DNA of 64,000 bases, from positions 31,364,001-31,428,000 of the forward strand of contig CANTUV010000008.1 in the NCBI GenBank assembly GCA_947685225.1, written 5' to 3'. The stretch is from Garcia nutans. Taxonomy: Eukaryota; Streptophyta; Magnoliopsida; Malpighiales; Euphorbiaceae. Each line of letters begins with the position of its first letter. The stretch's first letter is position 1. A program made the translations under genes and the position numbers. The notes beneath the pieces are model-generated. The model saw only the letters and a program-made list of their open reading frames with translations. It was not told the DNA's origin and ran no database searches. Shown piece after piece: positions 43,531-55,716 of the stretch.

Positions 43531-46500
43531 TGTAACACCCCGATACCCTATATAAGTACTATGCGTATACCTAGTATACATACAGTAAATATATAAAGTA
43601 TAAGGATGTCACTTTTCGTTACCTTTTAAAAACCTGTAACAGAGTTCAAACCATAATACATTAATTTAAATAACATTTACAAAATCATTATCTTTATCAA
43701 AAACTTCATTTATACATATAAATACTCTCTCGTCAGAAATACATCATAATTAAAGTTTATACATGTATGCATTACCCTCTAGTTGGTCTCGACAAACTTT
43801 ACTCTTCTTGTGGCATAACAAAAGACTTCATATCTTCCATCTATATACCCGCGCGAATAAACACCCGCTCTAAGCCCGAGATCTTAGTAGTCCAACTATA
43901 AAATATAAACATATAGTATAGAAGTATTGACATATAATGATACATCAATTCAATATATAATTAGTTCTTATCATATCTTCTTTTCCTTTTAATTTCATCT
44001 TTAATATATCCTAGCTAATTTCAAATATGATGTACATATATACATAATATTATCACCAACCCCAATGCATCACCAATACTCAAAACCAATATATTAATAC
44101 CCCTACATTATATATACCATACCAATCATTATTGCAATACACAAATTACATATCATACAAATCATAAATCACATTTACAATAAAGACAACCTTTATCATC
44201 AACCACAATTCATTTACATATTACACTTAATAACATTATATTATTCACAATTCACCAAGCATAATTCATTATTAATACTCACAATCAATATTTCAATACT
44301 TGCAATTCACATTGACAATAAAGACAGACTTGGGCCCAAAACACTAATATGTTATTCAAAGTTCAGAGTTACTGCTTTGGTTCATAGTCACAATCATCAT
44401 GCCCGTAGGCAATGTATATACATGTATCTCTATCCATGGATAGTGTAACAGACCCAGTCTCTTGGACCATCAACTCAACACATATGAGGAGATCCTCAAC
44501 CCGGCAAGACTGTTACAAATCATATATCTCATATTCACAATTCTCATAGTGTAACAGACCCAGTCTCTTGGACCATCAACTCAACACATATGAGGAGATC
44601 CTCAACCCGGCAAGACTGTTACCTTTCATCATTTCTTAGGCATGCCACCCAAATCCAGAACTCTGAAACTGAATAACATATTAAACAAACAATTCATTTA
44701 TTATTTCATTATCAATCTCATCATCAATTAGGCCAACATGCCTTATCTCTTTCAATTGAATTATCATAGCCAATCACAATGGCTTCATATCATATCATAT
44801 CTCAATCCATATGATACATATAGCATCATTGATATCACATTTCAAAGTATATTATTCATATAATACATTGCCATACACAAGATTCACAATGCATATAACA
44901 TAACATTTTCTCACTTCTCAAAACACATTAACATCATTCATTACTAGAGCATTTATCATAACAAATTTGCACATACCTTAAGAATGATCCTCATTTCTTC
45001 CTACCTTTCCCATTTCATATTTCATCCTTTATATATATTCTTCATTTACATTCACAATATAATAGCTTATTTAACACTTTCATCCCAATGTGTTAATGTT
45101 CAAAGACATATAAGGATATACAATCAAATAGGGTTTATGCTTACCTGGTTAATGATCTTCACATCCTTCACATCATTCAATCATCACCTTAGTCCAATTA
45201 TGTTAACAATATAACAGATCACTTAACACATTTGCAAACAAATGTGTTAAGTCTCAAATTATGTAATTAAATACAATCATATGTATTGGTACTTACCTCA
45301 AGAACTAGTCCCATCAATCTATACATTTCTTTTCTTTCCAAGAATTCTCCACATTTAGGTTAATGCAACCCAATCTCTTCAAAATCTAATCCAAAGGAAT
45401 ATTAGCAAAATGACCATATGAATAGTACATTCTGGTTTAAGACTCCATTTTATCCTTATTTTGAAAAATTGTATAAAATAATCTACTTGACTAAAAATTC
45501 TAAAATTTTTACAGAATTTACTTTTGTATCTTAAAATCATTCCTTTAAAATTTCAGATCAAACTGAACACAAAATCTTGGTCAAATAGTTCACCTAACCA
45601 GACTGCCCCAATTGCCCTGCATCCTGGCAGCAGTTCTGAACTTTGTGAATTCCATAAATCAAATTCAATCAACGTGGTTCCAAATTATTTTTCTCAAATA
45701 CTAGACTCACTAAGCAACAACATATCCAAAATTCAATTGGATATGATTTTTCTACATTTTATTAAAAATCCCGAAATATAGCTGTCTCAGTTAAGGTACC
45801 TGCTGGAACAGGTCTAATAAAAATAATCTTTCTAAACTCATAACCATTCCAAAATCGAATCAACATATTTTTCAGTCATTCTAGACTCATAGAGGCACAA
45901 CATATCAAAAATTCACTTCAAAGAACATTTTTCTATAATTAATTAAAAATCATACAAGTCACAGCCTTTACTAATTGTAAAACAGAAAAAAATTCACTAA
46001 ACACAACTCTTACTCTTCCATCACCAACACCAACCTAGCTTCTTATCTTTAATTCCATTTTAACACTTTTACACACACCATACACAAACACACTCCATCA
46101 ACCATCCATATCAACTCACCAATCCCAAACACAATTTCAAAAGAACAAAGGAAAATCAAGAGAAAGAACTTACCTAAGTTGTTGAATTCCACAAATCTTC
46201 AATTAAATCCTTTGATTCTCCCTTCAATTTGATGTTAGAATTAAACAAATCTCACTTTGCTCTCTCTTGTCTAAGGAGGAGCCAACCAACATAGAGAAGA
46301 GAAGAAGAAGAAGAAGGAAATGAAGAAAAGACAAAATATCACCTCTTTAAATCTCCACCAAGTGATTCAACAAGAGTAATTACCTAAACACCCTTATACC
46401 ATTTGTCTTGATTACCATTCATTACATGCCCTTTATAATAACTTCACACTTAACAAAAATAAATATCTTCTTTCCTTGACTCTTCATTTTGACCAACTTA

Positions 46501-46695
46501 TATGTTATATATATCATCATATACACAACATATACCATTCTCTCTAAACCCTAAATTCTTTCCCAAATCACATATACATAAACATTCTTTTCTCTATTTC
46601 TTTTCTCTTGTAATTTAACACATATATTCAATCCAATTATATAACAACAACAACAACATAATCACAACTTCTAGGGCATATATGAGGATATTACA
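43531..46695 (-). mobile_element. N2 3' LTR
   Basis: Plus-strand TGTAACACCCCGATACC to GAGGATATTACA. It contains a direct duplication of a unit with ACCCAGTCTCTTGGACC (about 44450-44520 and 44545-44622) between inverted arms (44344-44368 and 44661-44684). Paired hairpins at 43851-43887 are largely decayed (CTAAG/CTTAG only). No gene; identical short frames in both LTRs merely reflect LTR identity. Confidence 0.94.
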
Positions 46696-46733
46696 ATTCT
46701 CTCCCCCTTAAATAATTTCGTCCTCGAAATTAT
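46696..46733 (-). promoter_or_regulatory. N2 polypurine tract and pre-polypurine hairpin
   Basis: Minus-strand AAGGGGGAGAGAAT abuts the LTR; ATAATTTCG-AGGA-CGAAATTAT (46712-46733) is a perfect 9-bp stem. Confidence 0.88.
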
Positions 46734-49700
46734 CAGTACCATAACAATTTATTCTTAACAAAATACTATCTTAACTCCCATATGAAGTTAATTATACGCT
46801 TAAGTCATTATATCATCAAATCATATAACTCCAACTCTCCTCTTTAGAATCAACCACCTTCTTTAAATTCTATAACTCATCATTCTATATGTTTATACAT
46901 CTGGTTACTTTCTTAATCAAACATTCAAAAGATCACATTACATTTCCTATTAATATCTTTATACCAGAATCAGATCATCATATAGCACAATAATACTTTG
47001 TCAAATCTTTATATTTAATATATTTTGTTATTTCACCTCTGTATAATTACTCTCTTAACTTTAACATTAAAAACCATTGACTTATATCTGAACATTAATT
47101 ATCCCTTCATTACAATCACTGTCTAAATAGACATTTATCACTCTCAATAGATAACAAAATCCTGATTTTTCATAAATGGAGTTATTTCTTTAGCATGCTT
47201 TTCACTTAACTTACATATTAATACATTATCTTTCAACTTATTTTATAGATAACCAATCTTTTTCTCTTCTTATCATGATTAACAATTACTATACTCCACT
47301 CATTCATGTCCAATCATACTTTAAAATTTACATCATATACATTATCATGTAAATACCTATTTTCTTAATACAACTATACACATTAAATTTTATTAATGGT
47401 CCATAATCTTAGCCAAATCCAGATCAATTAATCTATCTGTCACAATATACCCACGTTCCAATCTTGTTCAATTCCAACCAACGATTAAGTAATCTAACTT
47501 ATCATGAAATTTCACAATTTTCATATAAGTATAAATATAACTTAATTCCATAAGAGCAAACTTATATTCAATTTCTGCTCTCTTTCAATCTATTTTCAGT
47601 CAAATCATCATGATAACAAATCACTTCTAATATCTTTTAATATACACATAGTTTATTCTTTATTATCTTAGTATAATTTCCACCAATTCTCATAAAAATG
47701 TTATATCATACTTAATATCTATAATTCATTCACTCAAACTTTGAGTTCATTCCCTTAAACCTCAAGTTACATACCATAAACATATTCAATATAACTTTCA
47801 TTCATATAATATAATTTCTCCCTTTTACTAACTCTTCACATTTCCTATCATTGGTATATTTATTTTGATTACCTTTTTGTCATATTATCCATAACTCAAC
47901 ACATTTCAAAATTTTTTTAAAATTTTTTTTTTCACAGTTATAACCAAATTCTTAACATAAAAATAATAATAATAATAATAAGGTACAACTTTAACCATCA
48001 TAATTTTTAACTATACTTCTCAAACAAAATTGTCAACCTCACCAAATCCGTATTACAATCATTATATCTAAGATCCAAATCCATGGATAACAAATTAACT
48101 GATCCAAAATACTGAACAAAACACATGACTTTAAGAGATTAATATTCAAACCTAGAACTTTCAATTCAATACTGTTCTTTTATAATTCTATTCTCAAGCT
48201 TAACATTTTTAGTATAACAGAAGTTAACACATTCCAACTTCGTTTCAACCAATTTGTATTCGCTTATATGATCCTTATCAACTTAACTCATTCTTTAACA
48301 ATATTACTATATACATATTCAATCATATACAGTTCTTATACAATTTCTATTCATCACTTCATTTCTAATCCATCTACAATCTCTTATAATATAATTACAT
48401 AGAACTTTTCATATGTGAATACTTTGAAACTCTAAATATAATATAATCATCAAGTTCAATACTCATTATAACAATTTCCACTGTCCAATATTACTCAAGT
48501 TCTTTCCATTCTCATTTCCATCACATAATCCATCTAGCTTTACACAGTTCAAGACCTAATCTCTCTTAGGTCCACTAATACATATAACATTGTTTTTCCA
48601 TATCACTAATTCTATAATTATACCACATATATCTTCATAAGCCATCCTCATAATGTGATTCACAAATGTGTTTATATATCATAATTTCATTCATATTGGA
48701 AAACTCAATTCACATATCATATACATGTATACACTTAATTATATGCTCTTATAGTATTTTCCTTTTTCATACATTCAATACAAATTTAGTGTTTATCATT
48801 TTCTTTTAAACACTATCCTTCTCATTCTTCCAATATGATATAAAGTATTTATTCACACTACAAACATATATATTCCGACTATAGTAACACTTCATATTCA
48901 TCTCAGTCACATTCCCAATGTGACATCTCTTTCACTTTCGTCTTTAAAAATATTTAGTACACTCCCATATTCATTCTTACCCTGTTCAGTAAAATGACTT
49001 AAAATAACTCATTTCTATTTACTTATCCACTTCCTTGATTATTTCAAAACAAATTCTCATACTATCAATCACATTACTCAATTCATAATACTTCCATATG
49101 CAATACTAGTCATTTCACTTAGCTCATGCATTGCATATACAGTTAACTATCAATATCCCAATAATCTTTATCAAATTCCACTAAAACTTTAACTTCTCAA
49201 TTTACTACTTCGTTTAAGCTTCAATTTGCCAAACTCATCTTTTCTATCATCACTTTAAAAACATCTTACAAATATATATCACAAAGCAATATTAAAACAT
49301 ATAATTTCCACAATCATAAAGCTCACTTCAAAAATCTCAAATATCACATATTATCACCATTACCATGAGCTTTCACAATATCCAAGCATCTCACATTTCT
49401 AACATTGAATTTACTATGCTCGCATTATAGTAACAATACTAAGTTATATTCTTACTTAACCACTATCATCTCTTTTTCCTTTAAACACAACCTTAACTGT
49501 ATACACATCCCAACTTTACATAATCACACTTTGTCTCTACTAAACAACTCATTCAACATTCCACCATACTCTCCTCATTTAAATAACATAACTTTCAATT
49601 TTAACAATTCGATATCATTTCCGCTGTCTAGTAAATTCAACATTAGCAAAACCAACATAAACTTTATTATAAAGAGGTTCAAAGTATAGAAGAAAAAGTA

Positions 49701-50192
49701 CATACTCTTATCTTGATTTGATTTTCAACTCATTTTCAAATTTATTCTCCTTTTCATTTCTTTATGTTTCAATTCATATTATGTCCTACATAATATTGCT
49801 CATAAACATCAACATTACATTCCATGTTGCACACAACATGACATTTTCATATGCATCATCAATATACATATATCATATTACATTTCACAATTAGTTTCTC
49901 ATAATCAATTAGGCACTATGCCTCAATTATAATTCATTTCCAACATCATTGTCAACAATCATAATTTCTCATCACATCAAAATAGTATACACATATATCA
50001 TCAACTATATTGAACATCTCATATAACACAAATATTCTATAATTCATATAATGCCACATCCGAGACCAACCTAGGTGTCAATGCATATGCATGTATTACA
50101 AATTTCATTTCAAAACTTTTCCTTTTTACTTTTATTTAAACTTTTCAAAAAAAAAATTTTTTTCTCACTTAGGCCGAGAATCTCGAACCTAA

Positions 50193-50204
50193 GCTCTGAT
50201 ACCA
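50193..50204 (-). promoter_or_regulatory. N2 primer-binding site (initiator tRNA-Met type)
   Basis: Minus-strand TGGTATCAGAGC, canonical, next to the 5' LTR. Confidence 0.92.
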
Positions 50205-50211
50205 AAATAAT

Positions 50212-53200
50212 TGTAACACCCCGATACCCTATATAAGTACTATGCGTATACCTAGTATACATACAGTAAATATATAAAGTATAAGGATGTCACTTTTTGT
50301 TACCTTTTAAAAACCTGTAACAGAGTTCAAACCATAATACATTAATTTAAATAACATTTACAAAATCATTATCTTTATCAAAAACTTCATTTATACATAT
50401 AAATACTCTCTCGTCAGAAATACATCATAATTAAAGTTTATACATGTATGCATTACCCTCTAGTTGGTCTCGACAAACTTTACTCTTCTTGTGGCATAAC
50501 AAAAGACTTCATATCTTCCATCTATATACCCGCGCGAATAAACACCCGCTCTAAGCCCGAGATCTTAGTAGTCCAACTATAAAATATAAACATATAGTAT
50601 AGAAGTATTGACATATAATGATACATCAATTCAATATATAATTAGTTCTTATCATATCTTCTTTTCCTTTTAATTTCATCTTTAATATATCCTAGCTAAT
50701 TTCAAATATGATGTACATATATACATAATATTATCACCAACCCCAATGCATCACCAATACTCAAAACCAATATATTAATACCCCTACATTATATATACCA
50801 TACCAATCATTATTGCAATACACAAATTACATATCATACAAATCATAAATCACATTTACAATAAAGACAACCTTTATCATCAACCACAATTCATTTACAT
50901 ATTACACTTAATAACATTATATTATTCACAATTCACCAAGCATAATTCATTATTAATACTCACAATCAATATTTCAATACTTGCAATTCACATTGACAAT
51001 AAAGACAGACTTGGGCCCAAAACACTAATATGTTATTCAAAGTTCAGAGTTACTGCTTTGGTTCATAGTCACAATCATCATGCCCGTAGGCAATGTATAT
51101 ACATGTATCTCTATCCATGGATAGTGTAACAGACCCAGTCTCTTGGACCATCAACTCAACACATATGAGGAGATCCTCAACCCGGCAAGACTGTTACAAA
51201 TCATATATCTCATATTCACAATTCTCATAGTGTAACAGACCCAGTCTCTTGGACCATCAACTCAACACATATGAGGAGATCCTCAACCCGGCAAGACTGT
51301 TACCTTTCATCATTTCTTAGGCATGCCACCCAAATCCAGAACTCTGAAACTGAATAACATATTAAACAAACAATTCATTTATTATTTCATTATCAATCTC
51401 ATCATCAATTAGGCCAACATGCCTTATCTCTTTCAATTGAATTATCATAGCCAATCACAATGGCTTCATATCATATCATATCTCAATCCATATGATACAT
51501 ATAGCATCATTGATATCACATTTCAAAGTATATTATTCATATAATACATTGCCATACACAAGATTCACAATGCATATAACATAACATTTTCTCACTTCTC
51601 AAAACACATTAACATCATTCATTACTAGAGCATTTATCATAACAAATTTGCACATACCTTAAGAATGATCCTCATTTCTTCCTACCTTTCCCATTTCATA
51701 TTTCATCCTTTATATATATTCTTCATTTACATTCACAATATAATAGCTTATTTAACACTTTCATCCCAATGTGTTAATGTTCAAAGACATATAAGGATAT
51801 ACAATCAAATAGGGTTTATGCTTACCTGGTTAATGATCTTCACATCCTTCACATCATTCAATCATCACCTTAGTCCAATTATGTTAACAATATAACAGAT
51901 CACTTAACACATTTGCAAACAAATGTGTTAAGTCTCAAATTATGTAATTAAATACAATCATATGTATTGGTACTTACCTCAAGAACTAGTCCCATCAATC
52001 TATACATTTCTTTTCTTTCCAAGAATTCTCCACATTTAGGTTAATGCAACCCAATCTCTTCAAAATCTAATCCAAAGGAATATTAGCAAAATGACCATAT
52101 GAATAGTACATTCTGGTTTAAGACTCCATTTTATCCTTATTTTGAAAAATTGTATAAAATAATCTACTTGACTAAAAATTCTAAAATTTTTACAGAATTT
52201 ACTTTTGTATCTTAAAATCATTCCTTTAAAATTTCAGATCAAACTGAACACAAAATCTTGGTCAAATAGTTCACCTAACCAGACTGCCCCAATTGCCCTG
52301 CATCCTGGCAGCAGTTCTGAACTTTGTGAATTCCATAAATCAAATTCAATCAACGTGGTTCCAAATTATTTTTCTCAAATACTAGACTCACTAAGCAACA
52401 ACATATCCAAAATTCAATTGGATATGATTTTTCTACATTTTATTAAAAATCCCGAAATATAGCTGTCTCAGTTAAGGTACCTGCTGGAACAGGTCTAATA
52501 AAAATAATCTTTCTAAACTCATAACCATTCCAAAATCGAATCAACATATTTTTCAGTCATTCTAGATTCATAGAGGCACAACATATCAAAAATTCACTTC
52601 AAAGAACATTTTTCTATAATTAATTAAAAATCATACAAGTCACAGCCTTTACTAATTGTAAAACAGAAAAAAATTCACTAAACACAACTCTTACTCTTCC
52701 ATCACCAACACCAACCTAGCTTCTTATCTTTAATTCCATTTTAACACTTTTACACACACCATACACAAACACACTCCATCAACCATCCATATAAACTCAC
52801 CAATCCCAAACACAATTTCAAAAGAACAAAGGAAAATCAAGAGAAAGAACTTACCTAAGTTGTTGAATTCCACAAATCTTCAATTAAATCCTTTGATTCT
52901 CCCTTCAATTTGATGTTAGAATTAAACAAATCTCACTTTGCTCTCTCTTGTCTAAGGAGGAGCCAACCAACATAGAGAAGAGAAGAAGAAGAAGAAGGAA
53001 ATGAAGAAAAGACAAAATATCACCTCTTTAAATCTCCACCAAGTGATTCAACAAGAGTAATTACCTAAACACCCTTATACCATTTGTCTTGATTACCATT
53101 CATTACATGCCCTTTATAGTAACTTCACACTTAACAAAAATAAATATCTTCTTTCCTTGACTCTTCATTTTGACCAACTTATATGTTATATATATCATCA

Positions 53201-53376
53201 TATACACAACATATACCATTCTCTCTAAACCCTAAATTCTTTCCCAAATCACATATACATAAACATTCTTTTCTCTATTTCTTTTCTCTTGTAATTTAAC
53301 ACATATATTCAATCCAATTATATAACAACAACAACAACATAATCACAACTTCTAGGGCATATATGAGGATATTACA
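50212..53376 (-). mobile_element. N2 5' LTR
   Basis: 3165 bp, equal in length to 43531-46695 with a constant offset of 6681. Confidence 0.94.
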
Positions 53377-53381
53377 TATAT

Positions 53382-53600
53382 TATTAAAATAAATAATAAA
53401 TATTTTATTTTTATTTTTTTATTTTTTATTTATAATATTAATAAAATAAATATATTATTAAGTGTTGTGATTTTAATATTGTGCAAGACCAAATTTAAGT
53501 TTATAAATTATTTCGGACTGTTTTAAACCTTTAGACTTGACTTAACTCTCTTTTAATTAGTGTCGGACTGGACTTGGTAAAAAATTAAGGGTCTACAGCA
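53382..53600 (-). mobile_element. T1 3' LTR, proximal part
   Basis: Minus-strand start TGTAGACCCTTAATTTTTT at 53600. Resembles the start of the T2 LTR at 60009 (AGTCCGAAATAATTT against AGTCCAAAATAATTT). No clear purine tract precedes it. Confidence 0.7.
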
Positions 53601-53752
53601 GGGGCGAGGACCTTATCAATCCATACCTTTTCTACTTCAGGTTCAGAGGCTCGGCCTCCTTCCTTAGTTTCTGATTCATCATCATGAACAGTCATTGTCT
53701 CATCATCTGCAGCAGGTTCAGACTCGATTAGTAGCACCTCCTCTTTAATAGT

Positions 53753-54520
53753 TCATCCATCTACATATTGAAAAGTCGATAAGATAGAACTTTCCTTCAA
53801 TCCTCCCTCCATCATGAAGCTTGATGTCGGTGACATTCTTCCAAAGTTTGGTGAAGGATTGCTTTTGGTGTTGGGCTTATCAGGCTCAGGTAGCTTACCA
53901 CTATCAATTAAATCTTGGATCTCATGCCTTAAACGAGCACATTTATCTATCTCATGCCCTTGGATTTGATGGAATTGATAGAAGGCATTGGCATCAAAGT
54001 TTGATGGTAGAGGATCGTGTAGAGATTGAGGAGCCAACGGCTGTAATAACTCATTTTTCTGTAAATTGTTGAAAACCCAAGATAGAGGTTTCTCCAGATC
54101 TAAAAATTGTCTTCTATTTGCTTGATAAGTTGTATTGACATCTACTGCATTCTGTGTACTCTGGCTACCAGACTGATAATTCCCCCTCTCATTCTTTCTT
54201 TTAGAAAAATGGATTTTCTTCCATTCCCATTCTTCATACAAGTCTTTAAAATGCTTAGTCGGCATATGGCTTAATTGATCTTGTAGAATAAGAAGCGATC
54301 CCTCATTTCTCATTTGATCTCTATCGGTGGACCTGTTCCTTGTTAAAGTTGCCTTTCCCTTCTTCTTTATGTTAATGAGAGATGCCTCATTAGCATTTAT
54401 GATGATCTCCAGAATTTCAATCAATTGGATCTTCATAATTTCAACCAATTGATCTCGTAGCTCGGGCATCTTGGCTTCAAAACCTTCATTGACTATATCC
54501 CTAAGCTGGTTTGCATCCAT
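53753..54520 (-). pseudogene. T1 gag remnant (Tat-like), capsid core deleted
   Basis: A 255-residue open frame starting MDANQLRDIVNEGFEAK. The N-terminal part is helical and charged. The C-terminal part holds RQFLDLEKPLSWVFNNL and FHQIQGHEIDKCARLRHEIQDLID, the H-x4-H-x4-C pattern common in Tat-like gag proteins, with the usual first Cys replaced by Tyr. The central capsid-type region expected between them is absent. After the TGA the same frame stays open (about 53601-53752, acidic) right up to the LTR. Role: nucleocapsid precursor; defective here. Confidence 0.7.
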
Positions 54521-54540
54521 CTTCCAAATAAAGCACTTGA

Positions 54541-55698
54541 ATCAAAATCACTTGTGTAGGTCAGGTGGTCTTAGGCTATTGAAATGTAGTACTCCAAGTC
54601 TGTGAGCCAAAAAGGATCAATTCCATGTAATGCAATGCATGTGTGCACAAGTAAAATACCAAATAAACAAAATAAAAAGAGTAGGAACGACCCTTCCAAC
54701 CTTATATCACCCACACACGAATGGTGAGTCTCTTTTTCTAGCTATATGGTCAACAAAAGATCAACATGGGATATCTTATTTTTGAAAAAATTTACTCGGA
54801 CGGTTTAACTAGTAGCTGTATTTTTAAACTTAGAAGTCAGTCTATAATAATTCTCATTAATTAAGTCTTAATCCATTTGGCCAACAAATTGATAGCTTTT
54901 ATGCTATATTTAGGATTAAAACCAAATTAAAGAGTTTATCATAAATAGATTTTCCATTTGGAAAAGTAAATAATGATTCATGACACAAACAAGCCCATAA
55001 TTAACAATTCTTAGTATAAATTAGTCCCACAATTGATTTTTAGTATTCTATAATTGACCTAAATAGCTGTAAGCTCATTTAAGAAAAAGGTTAAGAAAAG
55101 TGGTAATTTAGATGAAGTGAAAAATAATTTTTTTTGAAAGCCCATTGTAAAAAGGTTTATTTTAAAATTGAATTTGGGTCTTTATATTTGGGCCATGAGG
55201 TAGAAAAGAATCTCTGACCTATTGTAGAAAAGCTTTATGTCTAAAGATCATCTTAAAAATTTTGAAAGTAGTTTTGGTCTTTTGGGCTTAAAGGAAAAAA
55301 TATTTTGAGCTTACAATATAATTAGGTCATATTAGAAAAAGAATAAACCAAATGAGCCATGGTTCAAACCAAGATATATCAATCATAGTCAAACAACAAA
55401 CATTTAGGTAAAAAACCTAAGGAAAGTAACTAGGCCAATTACATGAGATTTAGTCTTTAGGTTAAAAAGTTTAGGCTCCCATAGCAAGTATATACCAAAA
55501 AATACGAGGCTACGAGTGGTTATGCCATGTTCAATCTCCATACCTTGACAGAAAGTATGGTATCCCCTATATAACATAACATGTGTTAAACAAGCGTCCT
55601 AACTCACGCACACAATATAATCTAAATGATGTAATAGAAAATAACATAATAAGAAAGAATAAAACAATATAAAGACCAACAGAATCAACTTCTCTTAT
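54541..55698 (-). other. T1 leader between primer site and gag, no gene
   Basis: About 1.1 kb of AT-rich 5' leader sequence. I see no conserved motif or coding frame. Confidence 0.5.
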
Positions 55699-55715
55699 CC
55701 CTAGTGGAGTCACCA
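55699..55715 (-). promoter_or_regulatory. T1 primer-binding site
   Basis: Minus-strand TGGTGACTCCACTAGGG one base from the LTR end. It resembles the TGGCGACTC-type primer sites of Ogre/Tat elements (tRNA-Arg type as I recall); the tRNA identity is not certain. Confidence 0.65.
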
Positions 55716-55716
55716 C

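Larger units (their letters stand above)
46696..50211 (-). mobile_element. N2 internal region, no coding capacity
   Basis: 3.5 kb of AT-rich sequence with no recognisable Gag or Pol motif in any frame. The longest frame (49405-49689, plus strand) is low-complexity and antisense. On the plus strand G is rare (47101-47160: 14 C, 3 G), i.e. the sense strand is C-poor as in N1. The interior does not obviously match N1. Confidence 0.9.
43526..53381 (-). mobile_element. N2: very young noncoding LTR retroelement (LARD-like)
   Basis: 9846 bp (43531-53376) with an exact TATAT duplication (43526-43530 and 53377-53381). LTRs of exactly 3165 bp each enclose a 3516-bp interior without gag or pol. PBS (50193-50204) and polypurine tract (46696-46709) set the orientation as minus. 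I found only four differences between the LTRs (43617/50298, 45886/52567, 46112/52793, 46438/53119), none an indel. It inserted into the T1 LTR. Confidence 0.95.

Noticed and set aside
44984..45214. 76-residue frame repeated exactly at 51665-51895
   Set aside because: The repetition only reflects the two near-identical N2 LTRs; composition is that of AT-rich noncoding DNA and the frame is antisense to the element.
49405..49689. 94-residue frame inside N2
   Set aside because: Low-complexity, rich in Asn, Ser, His and Ile as expected from A/C/T-rich antisense DNA; no known motif.
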